Shown here one piece after another: positions 27,469 through 37,377 of a stretch of DNA of 64,000 bases. The translations under genes were made by a program, and so were the position numbers. The stretch is taken from contig NZ_CP116339.1 of the NCBI RefSeq assembly GCF_028198165.1, positions 868,001-932,000 of the forward strand, given 5' to 3'. The DNA is from Pseudoxanthomonas sp. JBR18. GTDB taxonomy: Bacteria; Pseudomonadota; Gammaproteobacteria; Xanthomonadales; Xanthomonadaceae. Under the pieces are notes generated by a model. The model saw only the letters and a list, made by a program, of their open reading frames with translations, was not told the DNA's origin and ran no database searches. Numbering within the stretch: position 1 is the stretch's first letter; each line of letters opens with the position of its first letter.

Positions 27469-28415
27469 TCGTGCAGCCGCCAGCGGAAGTAGTTGATCGT
27501 CTCCTTCAAACCATCTTCTAGCGCGACTTTTGGCTGCCAGCCGAGTTCTGACCTAGCCAGGCTGATGTCAGGTTGGCGCTGCTTGGGATCGTCAGACGGC
27601 AACGGCTGAAATACCAGCTTTGAGCTTCCGCCCACGAGTTTCAACACAGTCTCAGCCAACTGAAGCATGGTGAACTCTCCAGGATTGCCGATATTTACGG
27701 GACCTGTGAAGTCGTCGCGGCTTTCCATCAGTAACATCATGCCCTCTACCAGATCATCCACGTAGCAGAAGCTACGCGTCTGACTCCCATCTCCATAGAT
27801 GGTGATTGGCTCGCCGCGAAGCGCTTGTACAATGAAATTACTGACTACACGGCCGTCGTTAGGATGCATGCGCGGACCATACGTATTGAAGATACGCATG
27901 ACTTTGATCTGAAGTTGATGCTGGCGCCAATAATCGAAGAAAAGCGTTTCTGCGCAGCGCTTTCCTTCATCGTAGCAGCTACGAATACCAACCGGATTAA
28001 CGCGCCCCCAGTAACCTTCGACTTGCGGATGAATTTCCGGGTCTCCGTAGACTTCACTGGTGCTCGCCTGCAAAATTCGAGCACGAACACGCTTAGCCAA
28101 TCCAAGCATGTTGATGGCCCCATGGACACTGGTTTTGGTCGTCTGTACGGGATCATATTGATAGTGCACAGGCGAAGCAGGACAAGCGAGGTTGTAGATC
28201 TGATCGACTTCCACGTACAAAGGAAAGGTGACGTCGTGACGCATCAACTCAAAACGAGGATGCTTAAGCAATTCAGCTACATTCTGCTTGTTACCCGTAT
28301 AAAAATTATCAACGCATAACACATCTTGTCCAGCGTTAATCAAGCGCTCGCAAAGATGCGAACCCAGAAAGCCGGCGCCGCCGGTGACAAGTGTTCTTTT
28401 ATAGTTTGCCGACAT
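27465..28415 (-). CDS. UDP-glucuronate decarboxylase (UDP-xylose synthase)
   Basis: 316-residue extended SDR that decarboxylates UDP-glucuronate to UDP-xylose. NAD-binding is [24 protein letters not shown] and [13 protein letters not shown] contain the catalytic Ser/Tyr/Lys; [20 protein letters not shown] is diagnostic for the UXS subfamily. The second ATG (28415) is chosen because GAGGA lies 6 bases before it. Its substrate would come from ugd in this window. First gene of the GtrB/GtrA module. Confidence 0.9.
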   Translation of the reverse strand: MSANYKRTLVTGGAGFLGSHLCERLINAGQDVLCVDNFYTGNKQNVAELLKHPRFELMRHDVTFPLYVEVDQIYNLACPASPVHYQYDPVQTTKTSVHGAINMLGLAKRVRARILQASTSEVYGDPEIHPQVEGYWGRVNPVGIRSCYDEGKRCAETLFFDYWRQHQLQIKVMRIFNTYGPRMHPNDGRVVSNFIVQALRGEPITIYGDGSQTRSFCYVDDLVEGMMLLMESRDDFTGPVNIGNPGEFTMLQLAETVLKLVGGSSKLVFQPLPSDDPKQRQPDISLARSELGWQPKVALEDGLKETINYFRWRLHE

Positions 28416-28554
28416 GTCCATTCCTCGCGATGATCTTCCCCCCGACCGCAAAGCAGCGTCGGGACTTCTTTGTATTCGTAGAGGGGCGAAATAGGCCAAT
28501 AATCGCCGCTTTCCGAATTAGCTTCATAAGCCTTGGCAAGGCTAAACTCCTGAC

Positions 28555-29456
28555 CTATGCAGCGAGCATCCACTCCAATGTCTTGCGTAGCGCTGGCCCA
28601 TGTCCTGCGCCGGTAAGCCGCCTCAACAGCGCCGGATCACCCCGCAGTGTCTTCACCTCATTGGCACGCATGAAGTCGGGATTGACCTTCACGTTGATGT
28701 GATAGCCAGCGATCTCCTCGCACATCATGATGATCTCCCTGAGCGAAAGAGCGACACCCGAGCAGACATTGACGACTTGTCCGACTGCCTCGCGATTCGC
28801 GATCAGATCGCCGTAAACTTGCGCAATGAAGCGCACGTCACTGAAATCTCGCCACACATCAAGGTTTCCAAGTTCAATAGATTTCGCGCGGCGACGGAAG
28901 TGATCGACGATCTTGGGCACAAGGAAATTGGCCGATTGACCAACACCGGTGTAGTTGAACGGTCGTGCCACGATCAGCGGAAGCTGATCCCGCCATAGGG
29001 AGGCCATGTACTCCATCGCCAACTTGCTGACCGCATAGTCATTCGCCGGCGCAGGCTTCACGGACTCGTCGATAGTGCCCTCCGACGCATTACCGTAAAT
29101 ATTCGCACTACTCACGAGCAACACGGCCTCTGGCGCGACTCCGGATTCGGATAGCGCCTTCAGTAGATTACGCGTTCCCACGAGGTTCACCTCGTAGAAA
29201 TCATTCACATGAGCGTGACCTACGAACGCCAGAGCGGCCAGATGCACCACGACATTTGGGCGCACGTCCTGCACCACGCTCGCAAGTTGCTCGGAGTCGC
29301 GTAGGTCAGCGCAGATTTCAACTCCCTCGCTGCCGTCAGCAGTTCGAGCGCCCATGCCATAGACCAGATACCCTCGCGATTCCAACTCGGCGCGTACATA
29401 GCGCCCAGTGAATCCTGAGGCTCCCGTCAGTAGTGCGCGCTTCCCGATGCGGTCCA

Positions 29457-29457
<1 letters not shown>
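28555..29457 (-). CDS. rmd: GDP-4-keto-6-deoxy-D-mannose reductase
   Basis: 300-residue SDR that reduces the Gmd product to GDP-D-rhamnose. The NAD(P)-binding motif is TGASGFTGRYV, and the catalytic pair is in NDYAVSKLAMEYM; VARPFNYTGVGQSANF is a block seen in Rmd/RfbD-type reductases. Its ATG overlaps the gmd stop (TGATG). Rmd rather than a GDP-fucose synthase (Fcl) is favoured by sequence and by the absence of an epimerase-type gene. Confidence 0.85.
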
Positions 29458-30569
<1,112 letters not shown>

Positions 30570-30574
30570 TCAAA

Positions 30575-33139
30575 TTACTGGGCCGTGCCCCCAGGGGCAG
30601 ATGATAACGCACTAGAGTGCCTCTGAGTCCCGTCTCCGGCGCTAGGCAAATCCCCCCGCAGGACCTCGACCAACTGATCGGAACTCTGACTCCACGTGAG
30701 CCAGCGCACACCGCCAGCACGAGGATGGCTGCCACGGCTATACATCTGCATCCAACTCTGCACCGCAGCGGCAAGGGAGCTCACGTCCGAACCCTCGAAA
30801 TAGAATGCGCTATCGCCCGCGACTTCGCGAAACACCGGAATATCGCGGGCTAGCAGGGGCAACCCACGCTGTGCCGCCTCAATCAGCGGTAGACCAAATC
30901 CCTCCCCTTCCGATGCCGCCAAAAGACAGTCACAGGCGCTATACAGTCGCTCCAAAAATTCATCACTTATGCCCGCTAGCCAGAACAAGCGTTTGCCCAG
31001 TTCAGGGTGCTGACTCAATCGATCCGCCAACTCATCGACAAGCCAGCCGCGCTTGCCGACAATCACAAGGAGCACGTCCTGACCTTCAGACCACAAATAC
31101 TCGAATGCCGCCAGCGCTTGGGTATGTCCCTTACGAGGCTCAAGGGTACCGACCATGAGGAAGCTGGTTCCAGCTTCCAATTGCCCAAGGATCGATTCCG
31201 CCTGCGGATCCAGCCCGGTGGTTGGCACACTTCCCTCAATATTCGCACCAAGATGGAACCAAGCCAGCGCAGGCGGGCGTTCAATGCCCTGTGACTTCAT
31301 CCAGCTTTCTACGTCATCGGCAGTGGCGCGTGAAATGCAGATTAGTAGGTCAGCGTGGGCGGCGATTCCCCGGAGCCATCGCTCGTGATGCCTATGGCCG
31401 TCGCCAGGCCACCACTCCGGATGACGGACTGGAAGAATGTCGTACACAGTGAACGCGATACGCACTCCCGTGTTCCGGAAGTAATTAAACCAATCGGGCA
31501 CCAAGGCCACGCTATCGCCGACCAGATCCAGTCCAAGAAAAATATCACCAGCATGGCAGACTAGCGCACCGTCTTCATGCACGGACCGGCCACCAAAAAA
31601 CTCGCTCGCGTACCGATCGGCGCAGACGTACCTTCTTCGCTCACGATCAAGGCGTACAAGCTGCATGCAATAGCCTGGAGGCGGCCGGGCGCCCCATTCT
31701 GCGATGATTGCACGGGTCACACGCTGGATGCCGGTCTTGAGATCGTGTGCTGATAACTCGGTGACATCCACCATGATTTTTGGAAGCTTAGGAGGCACTG
31801 ACCTATCCAAGGCGTCGGCGAGCGCCATCTCAACACCTATGTCCGCCGGCCGAGGCACAACCAATGCGTCAGCCGCAAAGTCGATCAGCGCATCCCCGTC
31901 GGGTAAAGCAGGCGCTGTTCGCCTTGAGGCGACTTCCTCACAGGCATCCAAAAAGCGATCGGCCACCTTCGCCCAGGAAAAATCGCGTGCGCGCTCTATC
32001 GAATATTCACGCAATGCAGCCAAGTCTTCATCATGGTCCAGATAGTGCGACATGCGCTCACGAATGGACTCAACATCGGCGGGATCGAATAGGGCCGGCT
32101 TGAACTGAACAATCTCGCGGATACTCGATGCATCGGACGCAATTACCCCGGCCCCGCACGACATAGCCTCCAGAACTGGAAGGCCGAAACCCTCGTGCCA
32201 AGACGGAAACACAAACAGTCGGCAAAGATTATAGAGCGCTGCGAGGTGAATATCGCTGATATATCCTGTGAAGACAATCTCTTGCGGCTCCAGCCCAGCT
32301 GCCGCAGCGCGGGCCCTGAGCTCGTCGACATGGGGCTGATGCATCCTTCCCGCCAACACCAGCCGACAGCGCATCCTTTGACGCCATTCCAGCCGAGCAT
32401 ACGCGTCGACCAGGCTCCGCAGATTCTTTCGCTCGTCCGAACCGCCCGTATAAAGGATAAAATCAATATCCAGCCCAAACTTATGCTGTACGAGCTTCTT
32501 GACAGGCGAGGTCTGGGATAGTTGCGTAAAGACTGGGTCGCAAGCAGCTGATATGTTAAACAGTCGGCCCGGCTCCAAGGAGAGTCCAGATTGGGCCTCT
32601 TCCATGGCGCAGTTTGAAATAGCGAGCAAGGCATCGGCCTTCTTGAGCCTCTCAAGCTTTCTTTCGTAATAAATTTTGTAAGGGGGCACCGGGTCCAGAT
32701 AGACTTGCCGATTCATCAGTGGAATCAAATCGTAAAGGGTCACCACCGTCGGTATATCGAACAACTCAACCACACCCGTGACCGAATCGTCTCCGTAGCC
32801 CTCAAACAGACTCGACACATGGACCAGATCGGGCTTGAGCGCTGCGATCGCCGCATCTCTCACGACCTCGGCTGCCACGATACGATCCAAGTTTTCCACA
32901 TGCATCCCCTTAACAGGGAGAGGCACGTGGAAGACATGGATATTCTCCGGCGGAAGGACCTCAAGAAACGCCTCACGGATCGGCCCCACCGTCTCCTCGA
33001 ACGTCCCATTAAGAAGCAAGTGAATATCGTGTTCGCGCTTGGCGCGCGCGGCATTAAGCGCTAACGCCATACTATACCGACCGATTCCGCGATATCGACT
33101 CTCCGACTGCGCGCCCTGAAGATCAATAACAATTTTCAT
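30575..33139 (-). CDS. two-domain family 4 glycosyltransferase
   Basis: 854 residues with two complete GT4 (GT-B fold) modules. Module 1 (residues ~1-405) opens MKIVIDLQGAQSESRYRGIG and carries the E-x7-E motif in HEGFGLPVLEAM (~315-326). Module 2 (~455-840) opens KIMVDVTELSAHDLKTGIQR and carries EGEGFGLPLIEAA. Such tandem transferases build repeating units of rhamnan or mannan O-chains, each module making one linkage. The acceptor and linkage cannot be read from sequence. The first module is a paralogue of the first module of the 1059-residue protein in this operon. It is coupled to the WbdD-like gene upstream (ATGA). Confidence 0.88.
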   Translation of the reverse strand: MKIVIDLQGAQSESRYRGIGRYSMALALNAARAKREHDIHLLLNGTFEETVGPIREAFLEVLPPENIHVFHVPLPVKGMHVENLDRIVAAEVVRDAAIAALKPDLVHVSSLFEGYGDDSVTGVVELFDIPTVVTLYDLIPLMNRQVYLDPVPPYKIYYERKLERLKKADALLAISNCAMEEAQSGLSLEPGRLFNISAACDPVFTQLSQTSPVKKLVQHKFGLDIDFILYTGGSDERKNLRSLVDAYARLEWRQRMRCRLVLAGRMHQPHVDELRARAAAAGLEPQEIVFTGYISDIHLAALYNLCRLFVFPSWHEGFGLPVLEAMSCGAGVIASDASSIREIVQFKPALFDPADVESIRERMSHYLDHDEDLAALREYSIERARDFSWAKVADRFLDACEEVASRRTAPALPDGDALIDFAADALVVPRPADIGVEMALADALDRSVPPKLPKIMVDVTELSAHDLKTGIQRVTRAIIAEWGARPPPGYCMQLVRLDRERRRYVCADRYASEFFGGRSVHEDGALVCHAGDIFLGLDLVGDSVALVPDWFNYFRNTGVRIAFTVYDILPVRHPEWWPGDGHRHHERWLRGIAAHADLLICISRATADDVESWMKSQGIERPPALAWFHLGANIEGSVPTTGLDPQAESILGQLEAGTSFLMVGTLEPRKGHTQALAAFEYLWSEGQDVLLVIVGKRGWLVDELADRLSQHPELGKRLFWLAGISDEFLERLYSACDCLLAASEGEGFGLPLIEAAQRGLPLLARDIPVFREVAGDSAFYFEGSDVSSLAAAVQSWMQMYSRGSHPRAGGVRWLTWSQSSDQLVEVLRGDLPSAGDGTQRHSSALSSAPGGTAQ

Positions 33140-35238
33140 TCTGCTTCCTTCACTCGCGCCGCGCTCCGAACACGCTCTAGAATATGTTCTCCTCGAGCAC
33201 TCAGCGCGGACGCCGACTCATTCCCAACGCCTCCGAATGATCCAACCTGGCCCAGCCCGCCGAACACGGGACTAATCGGCTCAGCTGACGGCACAAGCAG
33301 TCCCCGACGGGACACGAAGGCACGAAGCCTCGAATGAAGAGAAGGAAATAGTTTCAGAAATCTATTGGTTAACCGCCACAGCCTCGGTGTGGCGGAAAGA
33401 GACTGGATGACACGAACCATGTATCCCCGGGCAAAATCCCCCGGAGATCGATAGAACCGTCTAACAGAGGTTAGAGAGTGCCTCAAGAGTGACGTCATCC
33501 GCCAGCTGGTGCTCTCAACAATTTCGGCAAGCGCGGCCCTCGCCGCCTGCGCGGCCATGGACTGTCTGATCGCCTCAACACGATGCGCCTCCGTGATAGC
33601 CCTAGCCTCCTGCACATCTGCCTGCAGCATCTCGATAACCTGCATCTGCTCGGCCATAGCAATTTGCAGATCCGCCTCTCGCTTAACGCGCATTTCAGCC
33701 ACTGCAAGTTGCTCTTGGTAGTCGCTGGCCCGCAAGAACCAGTGATGGGCATTACTGAGGGACTCGTTGAGCCTTGCCTGGAGATTCAAACCGCCATCGC
33801 GTAGATTCAGGAGCGTGCGCTGATAGATCTGGCCAGCGCCCTCCTGCTTAGAAGCGAGCAACTCCCAACCGTGGTGAACTTCTCCACATGGCTTTCCAAG
33901 CGCACCTTGCAGCGCGGAGAAGCTCCATTGCGCCTGCGGAAGATCTAAGACGATCCGGAAGGCATCCCGATAGCGAGAGGGCAGCGAGGCAACATCGAGC
34001 AACGGATTCCGGACAGGATCAGGTACTGAAATATCTCGATCAAATATCTCACGCAGCGTGATCAGGAGAGAGAGGATGAGATTGTCCGGCCAGACGCAAT
34101 CCCGCGGATCTTTCGAAATAGCGCCGTAATCAATCAAACTGACGCCCCCACTCTCGCCAACAAGCAGATTCCAGCAACGAACATCGTTATGGTAGAGCCC
34201 TGCAGACTCCAGTGCCACGAGCTGCCCAATCAACTCGTCCGCCACGGACTCACCGGAAAAAGAGGCACCCTCCGCCATCAATTCCGACAGCAACTTACCT
34301 GGGAGTTGCTCGCGCAGTAGCCAGACGTCCCGCCTATCGACCTCATGCCCTATTAAGCGCGGAACTCTGATGCCCGGCGGCGGCGAGCATAGAAAGTCCA
34401 TCTCCCGTTCAAACTCTGTCCGATTCGGCGCTTCCAGCAAAGGATTAAGCAGCGACATCCTCTTGAGCATAACGCCCTCGCCAAAATAGTAACGACGAGT
34501 TCCCATGTGGCTGCTCGAGGCATGCGCATGGGAAAGTGATCGCCAACTCGTGAACTCACGGAAATCGTCCCCAATCATCCAGTAGCGATTACTCGCATAA
34601 AAGATGGGCCGGACAATGTCCGAAAGATGTGTCTTCTGAAAAGAGGTGAGTTTGGTGAGCGCGTAGTCTCGCAGGAGGTCCGCTGGCTCCTGCGGCTGGG
34701 CATCAGCCCAATATAGGGGCTCATCACGAACCGCCATTTCATAAATTGCGACTGGAATGCGACTCGCGATACCGCCGATCAAATCCGCAACCGCATCCGT
34801 TCCGTGCTCGTGCACGAGATGATGGAATACACTCAGCCCCAGGACGAGATCATACTCATTATCCTTCAGGCATGCGATGACATCTTCTATACGTCCGTGT
34901 GCAAATACAGTGTTCTCTAGGCCTTGCTCTCGTGCCAATGCCTGGCAGACGGCGATATTACGCTCCAGAAAATCAACGCCGTAAACGGTGCATCCACGCA
35001 CCGCGAGGCTCAGCGAAAAGAATCCCTGGGCACACCCAAGATCAAGCACTCGCGCCGGACGTCCCAGCGCCCCCTCCAGGTGATCGGAGACCCTCAATAT
35101 CAGCTGCAGCCTCTCGGCGCAATCACGTGCGCTGTCTCCTGATAACTCAGGATGACCAAATATTGGCTGGTACTTCTCTGGAAGCGCCGCGACAAGATCA
35201 ATGATAGAGAGCGCAGTAGGAAGTAGGGGGTCTGTCAT
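33136..35238 (-). CDS. WbdD-like methyltransferase/kinase with coiled coil (O-antigen chain terminator)
   Basis: 700 residues. Domain 1 is a SAM methyltransferase (motif I VLDLGCAQGFF at residues 64-74; LVLGLSVFHHLVHEHG at 131-146). Domain 2 (residues ~255-450) is kinase-like: a catalytic-loop equivalent LYHNDVRCWNLL (349-360, Asp352) and a metal-binding DYG (370-372). Residues ~505-575 are a long helix of coiled-coil type (EQLAVAEMRVKREADLQIAM). A tail with STSWRMTSLLR and a C-terminal LSARGEHILERV follows. This order matches WbdD of E. coli O9a, which caps the non-reducing end with methyl phosphate or methyl and uses its coiled coil to set chain length. Capping here is inferred. Wzt follows 50 bases away with a large C-terminal domain suited to recognise such a cap. 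Confidence 0.75.
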   Translation of the reverse strand: MTDPLLPTALSIIDLVAALPEKYQPIFGHPELSGDSARDCAERLQLILRVSDHLEGALGRPARVLDLGCAQGFFSLSLAVRGCTVYGVDFLERNIAVCQALAREQGLENTVFAHGRIEDVIACLKDNEYDLVLGLSVFHHLVHEHGTDAVADLIGGIASRIPVAIYEMAVRDEPLYWADAQPQEPADLLRDYALTKLTSFQKTHLSDIVRPIFYASNRYWMIGDDFREFTSWRSLSHAHASSSHMGTRRYYFGEGVMLKRMSLLNPLLEAPNRTEFEREMDFLCSPPPGIRVPRLIGHEVDRRDVWLLREQLPGKLLSELMAEGASFSGESVADELIGQLVALESAGLYHNDVRCWNLLVGESGGVSLIDYGAISKDPRDCVWPDNLILSLLITLREIFDRDISVPDPVRNPLLDVASLPSRYRDAFRIVLDLPQAQWSFSALQGALGKPCGEVHHGWELLASKQEGAGQIYQRTLLNLRDGGLNLQARLNESLSNAHHWFLRASDYQEQLAVAEMRVKREADLQIAMAEQMQVIEMLQADVQEARAITEAHRVEAIRQSMAAQAARAALAEIVESTSWRMTSLLRHSLTSVRRFYRSPGDFARGYMVRVIQSLSATPRLWRLTNRFLKLFPSLHSRLRAFVSRRGLLVPSAEPISPVFGGLGQVGSFGGVGNESASALSARGEHILERVRSAARVKEAE

Positions 35239-35290
35239 GATTTAGAGCTCAAACGAAACGTGGGCCGAATCAACCAGCAAGAGACAACGG

Positions 35291-36586
35291 TCAGCGAGGC
35301 GTGCTGACGAAGTCTGCTTTCAGGTCGACAATGCCCCAAAATTGCATAGGGCGACTTACATCTACAAGGATAGCGTCGTAGCGGCGATCCAAAGGCACAA
35401 GCTCCGAAAGGGGATCACCGCTAGAGATTCCCATGGACACCATGTAGTGCCCCTCGTTGACAGCGAAGGGAACGCTGAAATGGCAGGTCACCACCTCGCC
35501 GGCCTTCGGCGACAAAACCTCGCGTCCGTCACTGGCTAGAAATGAATTGGTCCCGTAAAGAAACAGACCATCCAACGTCTTCAGAAGGAAGCCCGGCACA
35601 ACGCTGTCGAAATCCTGGTGAAAAAGGATCTTCATGTGAAATTCGACGTTTGCGCCGCTTTCTATGCGGCCAGGAAAAATATCCTGGCCGCTGACAATCG
35701 CATAATCAATGATCGACGCCCCCCCCTGCCCCCATCGGTGCTCCTTTGCGTTGTAGCCGGGGCGCGTGTGAAAAATATCTTCTTGCCCTTCGGCGGAAAT
35801 GGCCGCCACTGGAAGCTGAGCAGCCACAACATTATCTGGCGCACCGGCCGGAAGCTTCCCAAATAGCTCGTCCAGATACAAGTTTGAAACCTCGCGTGCG
35901 GGCCCGTCCGCATACAAACGCCCATCTTTGATGAAGATAACGCGCTCGCAATGCTTGACGATGTCGCCTACAGCGTGGCTGACCAAGATCAGAGTTGTTC
36001 CCTGTGCCTTGAACTCCTGGACGCGCTTGAAACACTTGGCTTGAAAATAGGCATCGCCGACAGACAAGGCCTCGTCTACGATCAGCACGTCTGGACGGAA
36101 GGCGGTAGCGACTGCGAACGCCACGCGAACCTGCATGCCGCTCGAGTACGTCCTAACCGGCTCGTCGAAGTACTCCCCGACCTCGGCAAAGTCTTCCATA
36201 GCGGGCATTGCCGCGTCGATCTGATGCTGGGAATAACCCATCAAACCAGCCGAATGGTAAGCATTTTGCCGGCCGGTCAGATCCGGATTGAACCCCATGC
36301 CGAGCTCGAGGATGGCGGCAATCTGACCGGAGCGATTGATCTGCCCCTCAGTCGGCTGCACGGTGCCTGTAATCAATTTCAGCAGGGTGCTCTTACCGGC
36401 GCCATTACGCCCGACCACACCGACCGATTCGCCGGGCGCGATCGTGAAGGAAACATCCCGAAGTACCCAGTGCTCCTCCCGCGGATGCACGTTCAATCCA
36501 AACCAACTGGCCGCGCGCAGCCACTGGCTACTCCAGACGCGGTAGGCCTTGCCGAGTCCCTCGACCTTCATGACTGGCCTGATCAT
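35291..36586 (-). CDS. wzt: O-antigen ABC transporter ATP-binding protein with C-terminal carbohydrate-binding domain
   Basis: 431 residues. ATPase domain at residues 1-~245: Walker A GRNGAGKST (59-67), signature YSSGMQ (147-152), Walker B VLIVDEAL (167-174), switch LVSHA. The C-terminal ~160 residues form a beta-rich Wzt_C-type domain that in E. coli O9a/O8 binds the modified non-reducing terminus of the O-chain and is required for export. Its presence agrees with the WbdD-like protein next to it. The start overlaps the wzm stop (ATGA). Confidence 0.93.
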   Translation of the reverse strand: MIRPVMKVEGLGKAYRVWSSQWLRAASWFGLNVHPREEHWVLRDVSFTIAPGESVGVVGRNGAGKSTLLKLITGTVQPTEGQINRSGQIAAILELGMGFNPDLTGRQNAYHSAGLMGYSQHQIDAAMPAMEDFAEVGEYFDEPVRTYSSGMQVRVAFAVATAFRPDVLIVDEALSVGDAYFQAKCFKRVQEFKAQGTTLILVSHAVGDIVKHCERVIFIKDGRLYADGPAREVSNLYLDELFGKLPAGAPDNVVAAQLPVAAISAEGQEDIFHTRPGYNAKEHRWGQGGASIIDYAIVSGQDIFPGRIESGANVEFHMKILFHQDFDSVVPGFLLKTLDGLFLYGTNSFLASDGREVLSPKAGEVVTCHFSVPFAVNEGHYMVSMGISSGDPLSELVPLDRRYDAILVDVSRPMQFWGIVDLKADFVSTPR

Positions 36587-37377
36587 AGTGCGTCCACCAA
36601 TTCTTGGCTGGCGCGACGAAATACGACCAGCGAAGCGATTGCCAACAACACTGTAGCCAATGCCAACGGCGCCAGCGAGACCCAATCGGGCGCCTTGTCG
36701 TAAAGCAGGACCTGCTGGTATCCGGTAACCAGTGGATACAGCGGATTAAGCCTGAATACCTCTCCGACTCCTTTTGGCAGGATGCTGATGTTGTATACGA
36801 TCGGCGTCAACCAGAACAGCGCCTGCAGCACAACGGGGACGACTTGTGCAATATCGCGCATGAAGACATTAAATACTCCCAGCAGAATTCCAATGGACAT
36901 TGCAAACATTAACGTCATCATCATGAGCACCGGAAGCCACAGAACCTGATGTCCCGGGAAATGCCCCATCACCGCAAACACCAGAAAGATGGCCAGAAGC
37001 AGCAATACGTTGTTAATCAACATGGCACCGCCCGCAATGAAGGGCAGGCAGATTCGTGGGAACGCGATCTTCTTCATAAGATTTCCGTTCTCCACAAAGA
37101 GCGAAACACACTTGTTGACGGTTTCACTGAACATGTTCCAGCACAGCGTCCCTGACATCAGGTAGAGAGCATAGGCATACTTGTTATCAATACCAGGCAA
37201 TTTCGCTGACAGCACCTCTGACAAGATGGTTGCAAAAATCAGGACCTGCATAAGAGGATGAATGATCATCCAAAGTGCACCGAGCTTGCTCTGCACGAAA
37301 CGCATCTTCAGCTCGTTGTTGATCGAGGAGAAAATGAAGTACCTATAGACCCATAACGAGCGCAGCATATCTTTCAT
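36583..37377 (-). CDS. wzm: O-antigen ABC transporter permease
   Basis: 264-residue ABC-2 type permease with six membrane segments. FVQSKLGALWMIIHPLMQVL near the N-terminus and YPLVTGYQQVLLYDKAPDW near the end are typical of Wzm/KpsM-like proteins. It partners with Wzt to move the undecaprenyl-linked O-polysaccharide across the inner membrane. The ATG at 37377 overlaps the stop of the glycosyltransferase gene upstream. No Wzx or Wzy gene is present, so this is the export route of the locus. Confidence 0.93.
   Translation of the reverse strand: MKDMLRSLWVYRYFIFSSINNELKMRFVQSKLGALWMIIHPLMQVLIFATILSEVLSAKLPGIDNKYAYALYLMSGTLCWNMFSETVNKCVSLFVENGNLMKKIAFPRICLPFIAGGAMLINNVLLLLAIFLVFAVMGHFPGHQVLWLPVLMMMTLMFAMSIGILLGVFNVFMRDIAQVVPVVLQALFWLTPIVYNISILPKGVGEVFRLNPLYPLVTGYQQVLLYDKAPDWVSLAPLALATVLLAIASLVVFRRASQELVDAL

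Noticed and set aside
30575..33139. The 854-residue glycosyltransferase as two genes fused by an assembly error
   Set aside because: The frame is continuous through a natural linker and the other GT4 gene of the operon has the same two-module design.
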